Shown here: positions 61,729 through 64,000 of the stretch, in pieces
Layout of the letters: each line of letters opens with the position of its first letter
Numbering within the stretch: the first letter of the stretch is position 1
From: Pseudoxanthomonas dokdonensis
GTDB lineage: Bacteria > Pseudomonadota > Gammaproteobacteria > Xanthomonadales > Xanthomonadaceae
NCBI RefSeq assembly: GCF_001431405.1
Contig: NZ_LDJL01000011.1
Span: 62,001 to 126,000 of the forward strand
Length of the DNA stretch: 64,000 nt
Direction: 5' to 3'
Notes under the pieces: model-generated
Database searches by the model: none
Told to the model about the DNA's origin: nothing
What the model saw: only the letters and a program-made list of their open reading frames with translations
Position numbers and translations under genes: made by a program

Positions 61729-62327
61729 GCCAGGTCCCGCCCACCCCGCCACCGTCCGGTGCCCGGCACAGCAAGGGCGCCTTGACCTTTGCCGCGGTCA
61801 TCATCGGTCTGTTCTTCATCGGCCTGATGGCGCTGTTGTTCTACGGGGTCAAGCAATCGGACCGGCCCGACCGCGAATCGTTGCCGTCGCCGCTGATCGG
61901 CAAGCCGGCGCCGGATTTCGATCTGCCGGTGCTGCACGACCCCAGCATCCGGGTGACCCAGAAAAAGCTGGCCGGCCAGCCCTATGTCATGAATGTCTGG
62001 GGCAGCTGGTGTCCGGAATGCCGGGTCGAGCATCCGGTGCTGAGCCGTTTTGCACTGACCAAGCGGGTCCGCTTCATCGGCTACAACCTCAAGGACCAAC
62101 GCGACGATGCGCTGCGCTGGCTCGAGCAGTACGGCAATCCCTACGTGCTGGTGCTGGCCGACGAGGATGGCCGCACCGCGATCGACTGGGGCATCTACGG
62201 TGCGCCGGAAACCTTCCTGGTCGACGGCAAAGGCATCGTCCGCTGGAAGCATGTCGGTGCGGTCAGCGATGAGATCCTCGCCAACGAGCTGATCCCGATG
62301 CTGGCAAAGATCGAGGCCGAGCAATGA
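61725..62327 (+). CDS. ccmG: Thiol:disulfide interchange protein CcmG/DsbE
   Basis: This 200-residue protein has an N-terminal membrane helix (FAAVIIGLFFIGLMALLFYG) and a periplasmic thioredoxin domain with VWGSWCPECRVEHPVLSRF (WCPEC active site) and GAPETFLVDGKGIVRWKHVG around the cis-Pro. It keeps apocytochrome and CcmH cysteines reduced. It overlaps ccmF by four bases and ccmH by four. Confidence 0.96.
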   Translation: MSQVPPTPPPSGARHSKGALTFAAVIIGLFFIGLMALLFYGVKQSDRPDRESLPSPLIGKPAPDFDLPVLHDPSIRVTQKKLAGQPYVMNVWGSWCPECRVEHPVLSRFALTKRVRFIGYNLKDQRDDALRWLEQYGNPYVLVLADEDGRTAIDWGIYGAPETFLVDGKGIVRWKHVGAVSDEILANELIPMLAKIEAEQ

Positions 62328-62776
62328 AAGCGGCCATCGGCTTGCTGCGGACGATCTGCGTGCTGGCGATGCTGTGGCTGCCGCTGCACGCCATGGCCCA
62401 GTCCAGCGACGCCACACCGCTGCAGTTCCGCGACGACGCCGAGGAAGCCCGCTTCCACCAGTTGACCAGCGAGTTGCGCTGCGTGATGTGCCAGAACCAG
62501 TCGCTGGCCGACAGCAATGCACAGATCGCGCATGACCTGCGCCGGGAAGTTCTGGATCTGATGCAGCAAGGCCAGTCCGATGCGCAGATCAAGGAGTTCC
62601 TGGTCCAGCGCTACGGCCAGTTCGTGTTGTACCGGCCGGAAATGGAACCAGGCACCTGGCTGCTCTGGTTCGGGCCACTGCTGCTGGTGGTGGCCGGAGG
62701 CATCGTGGTGGTGCTGCTCATTCGCAAGCGCAACGGCCAGCAGGTGGTCGCGGCCGACGAGGATCAGGAATGGTGA
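62324..62776 (+). CDS. ccmH: Cytochrome c-type biogenesis protein CcmH (NrfF-like)
   Basis: This 150-residue protein has a signal peptide (ICVLAMLWLPLHAMAQ). The redox motif LRCVMCQNQSLADSNAQIAH (LRCxxC) that contacts the apocytochrome CxxCH follows, then YRPEMEPGTWLLWFGPLLL with the membrane anchor near the C-terminus. It is the thiol partner in the CcmFHI lyase. It overlaps the ccmI start by seven bases. Confidence 0.96.
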   Translation: MKAAIGLLRTICVLAMLWLPLHAMAQSSDATPLQFRDDAEEARFHQLTSELRCVMCQNQSLADSNAQIAHDLRREVLDLMQQGQSDAQIKEFLVQRYGQFVLYRPEMEPGTWLLWFGPLLLVVAGGIVVVLLIRKRNGQQVVAADEDQEW

Positions 62777-63801
62777 TTGGATTTGCAGTGGCCGCGGTGG
62801 TGCTGGTGTTGCTGGCCTTGCTGCCGGTGTTGTGGCCGCTGCGTCGCGATTCGCGGATGCTGTGGCTGGCCTCGACCGCAACCCTGGCGATTGCCACCTT
62901 CGCGCTGTATCACCTGGTCGGCACACCAGCGGCACTGGATCCGCAAGCGCAGCCCGCACAGATGCCGGCGACCCTGCAGCAGGCCATCAGCGAACTGGAA
63001 GCCGAGCTCAAGCAGAACCCAAACCAGGCCGAAGGCTGGCGCCTGCTGGGCCGTTCCTATGCCGCCGAACAACGCTATGCCGACGCCCAGGGCGCATTCG
63101 AACGGGCCCTGAAATTGACCCCTGACGACGCCGACGTGCTGGTCGAGACCGCCCAGGCGCGGCTCTACAACAATCCGCAGAAGCGCTTCGATGCGCAGGC
63201 GGTGGGGCTGCTGCAGCGCGCCCTGCAGCTGCAACCCGGCCACCAGCGTGCGCGCTGGTTCATCGGCATTTCGCAACGCCAGGATGGCAAGCCGGCCGAA
63301 GCGGCCAAGACCTGGGAGGGCCTGCTGCCGCTGGTGCAGCCGGCGACCGCCGCGACCCTGCTGCCTCAAATCAACGAAGCCCGCGCCGAGGCTGGCCTGG
63401 AACCGTTGTCGTTGCCATCGAACAGCGCGCCGCAACCTGCCACAGGTGACGCCGGCGGATTGCTGACGGTGACCGTGGACATCGCGCCGCAACTGCGCGC
63501 CAAACTGTCGGCCAACGACACCCTGTTCGTGTTCGCACGACAGATCGGCGGACCACCGATGCCGGTCGCCGCCAAGCGGGTGCCGGCCAACCAGTTCCCG
63601 ATCAGCTTGACCCTCGGCGATGGCGACAGCCCGATGCCGACCTCGAAGTTGTCGCAGCTGGATCAGGTGCAGTTGGCGGCGCGGGTGTCGAAGGCCGGTG
63701 ATGTCATGACCCGCAGCGGTGATCTGCAGGCCGCGCCGGTCACCGCCGAGGTCAGCCAAGGGGCCAGCTATACGCTGTTGATTGATCAGGTCGTCCCGTA
63801 A
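62770..63801 (+). CDS. ccmI: Cytochrome c biogenesis TPR protein CcmI
   Basis: This 343-residue protein has two N-terminal membrane helices (AAVVLVLLALLPVLWPL; LASTATLAIATFALYHLVG). TPR repeats cover about 70-200 (NPNQAEGWRLLGRSYAAEQR, YADAQGAFERALKLTPDDAD), and a C-terminal beta domain of CcmI/CycH type follows. It holds apocytochrome c for CcmFH. ATG 62770 is used; GTG 62773 is possible. It ends the ccm operon, and its TAA stop is within a degenerate REP head. Confidence 0.93.
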   Translation: MVIGFAVAAVVLVLLALLPVLWPLRRDSRMLWLASTATLAIATFALYHLVGTPAALDPQAQPAQMPATLQQAISELEAELKQNPNQAEGWRLLGRSYAAEQRYADAQGAFERALKLTPDDADVLVETAQARLYNNPQKRFDAQAVGLLQRALQLQPGHQRARWFIGISQRQDGKPAEAAKTWEGLLPLVQPATAATLLPQINEARAEAGLEPLSLPSNSAPQPATGDAGGLLTVTVDIAPQLRAKLSANDTLFVFARQIGGPPMPVAAKRVPANQFPISLTLGDGDSPMPTSKLSQLDQVQLAARVSKAGDVMTRSGDLQAAPVTAEVSQGASYTLLIDQVVP

Positions 63802-63942
63802 CGCGGAGCCTGCTCCGCTACCTGCCCTGCAACGTTCGTGTGTGGCTGCATGGCGATTCCTTCCGCGCAGCCTGCAAGGGCAACGACTGACGCAATACGC
63901 GAATGGTCAGGGAACTCGCCAGCGCAGCAGGCTCCGCTCTAC
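63798..63942. repeat. Two degenerate GTAG-type REPs after ccmI
   Basis: One element at 63798-63819 (plus) has a changed head GTAACGCGGAGC and contains the ccmI stop TAA; the other at 63921-63942 (minus) has stem halves GCGCAGC/GCTCCGC that no longer match fully. They face each other at about 100 bases. They lie between ccmI and the next gene. Confidence 0.75.
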
Positions 63943-63951
63943 ACTGGGGCA

Positions 63952-64000
63952 ATGACTGAATTCATTCCGCCTGGTACCCGCTACATCGACCTGCCCTCGC
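63952..64000 (+). CDS. Start of a MetX-like acyltransferase gene (cut by window edge)
   Basis: ATG 63952 opens a frame whose first 16 residues, MTEFIPPGTRYIDLPS, match the N-terminus I recall for xanthomonad MetX-type (homoserine O-acetyltransferase/serine O-succinyltransferase) proteins. The catalytic domain is outside the window, so the call is tentative. A GGGG run lies just before the start. Confidence 0.5.
   Translation, partial: MTEFIPPGTRYIDLPS

Noticed and set aside
59188-61752. A minus-strand open frame of 854 codons
   Set aside because: It is antisense to ccmF; the Gln/His/Arg-rich translation is a codon-usage shadow.
1-64000. tRNA, rRNA, integrase, transposase and phage genes
   Set aside because: No cloverleaf-like sequences, rRNA segments or recombinase motifs were recognised on either strand by eye; a dedicated search (tRNAscan-SE, Infernal) would be needed to exclude small RNAs.

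Overview
The window is high-GC, densely coded bacterial chromosome from a gammaproteobacterium of the Xanthomonadaceae/Lysobacteraceae type (Xanthomonas, Stenotrophomonas, Pseudoxanthomonas or a close relative). Support for this is: GTAG-headed palindromic REPs of the kind called SMAG in Stenotrophomonas; a large Oar-like TonB-dependent receptor inside a sugar-use locus; a complete ccmABCDEFGHI operon; a single LolC/E-type permease next to lolD; and the start of a MetX-like gene at the right edge. No rRNA, tRNA, integrase or transposase gene was found. This assignment rests on gene content recognised by eye, not on a database search.

Left part (1-14.8 kb): the end of edd and all of eda (Entner-Doudoroff pathway) run rightward and face a long leftward locus. 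In transcription order that locus is a LacI-type repressor, a TonB-dependent receptor, a GH144-like lipoprotein glucanase, an ABC sugar importer (binding lipoprotein plus two permeases, no ATPase), a 1052-residue six-hairpin glycosidase-like protein and an M14 peptidase. Two matching LacI-type operators lie upstream of the repressor and of the receptor. The set reads as a system that cuts an extracellular glucan, probably beta-1,2-glucan, imports it and feeds the sugar to Entner-Doudoroff.

Middle (14.9-33.9 kb): housekeeping genes. These are bolA/yciI, scpA-scpB-rluB, a ferredoxin-NADP reductase, a TlpA-like thioredoxin and glutathione peroxidase. A full sdhCDAB operon follows, with assembly factors SDHF4-like and SdhE, YgfX/CptA and lolC-lolD downstream. 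YgfZ, a flavin reductase, AsnB and a fused two-domain 2-oxoacid dehydrogenase E1 come next.

33.8-35.7 kb is the most unusual stretch. An AT-richer serine hydrolase gene has the layout of an integron gene cassette: a perfect GTTAGGC core 27 bases before its start and an attC-like half site over its stop codon. It sits between two imperfect 52-bp copies of the 5' end of the E1 gene.

Right part (35.7-64 kb): GST, GNAT and glutaryl-CoA dehydrogenase; two glycine-zipper envelope proteins; TatD, TcdA, a membrane-anchored cytochrome c'-like protein, CspA, outer-membrane phospholipase A, ArsC, class I fumarase, a TRIC-family channel, a subtilase, an ABC exporter and a PQQ sugar dehydrogenase. Then come a 4 x 105-bp REP array, an omega-amidase/transaminase pair, and the ccm operon with overlapping gene ends.
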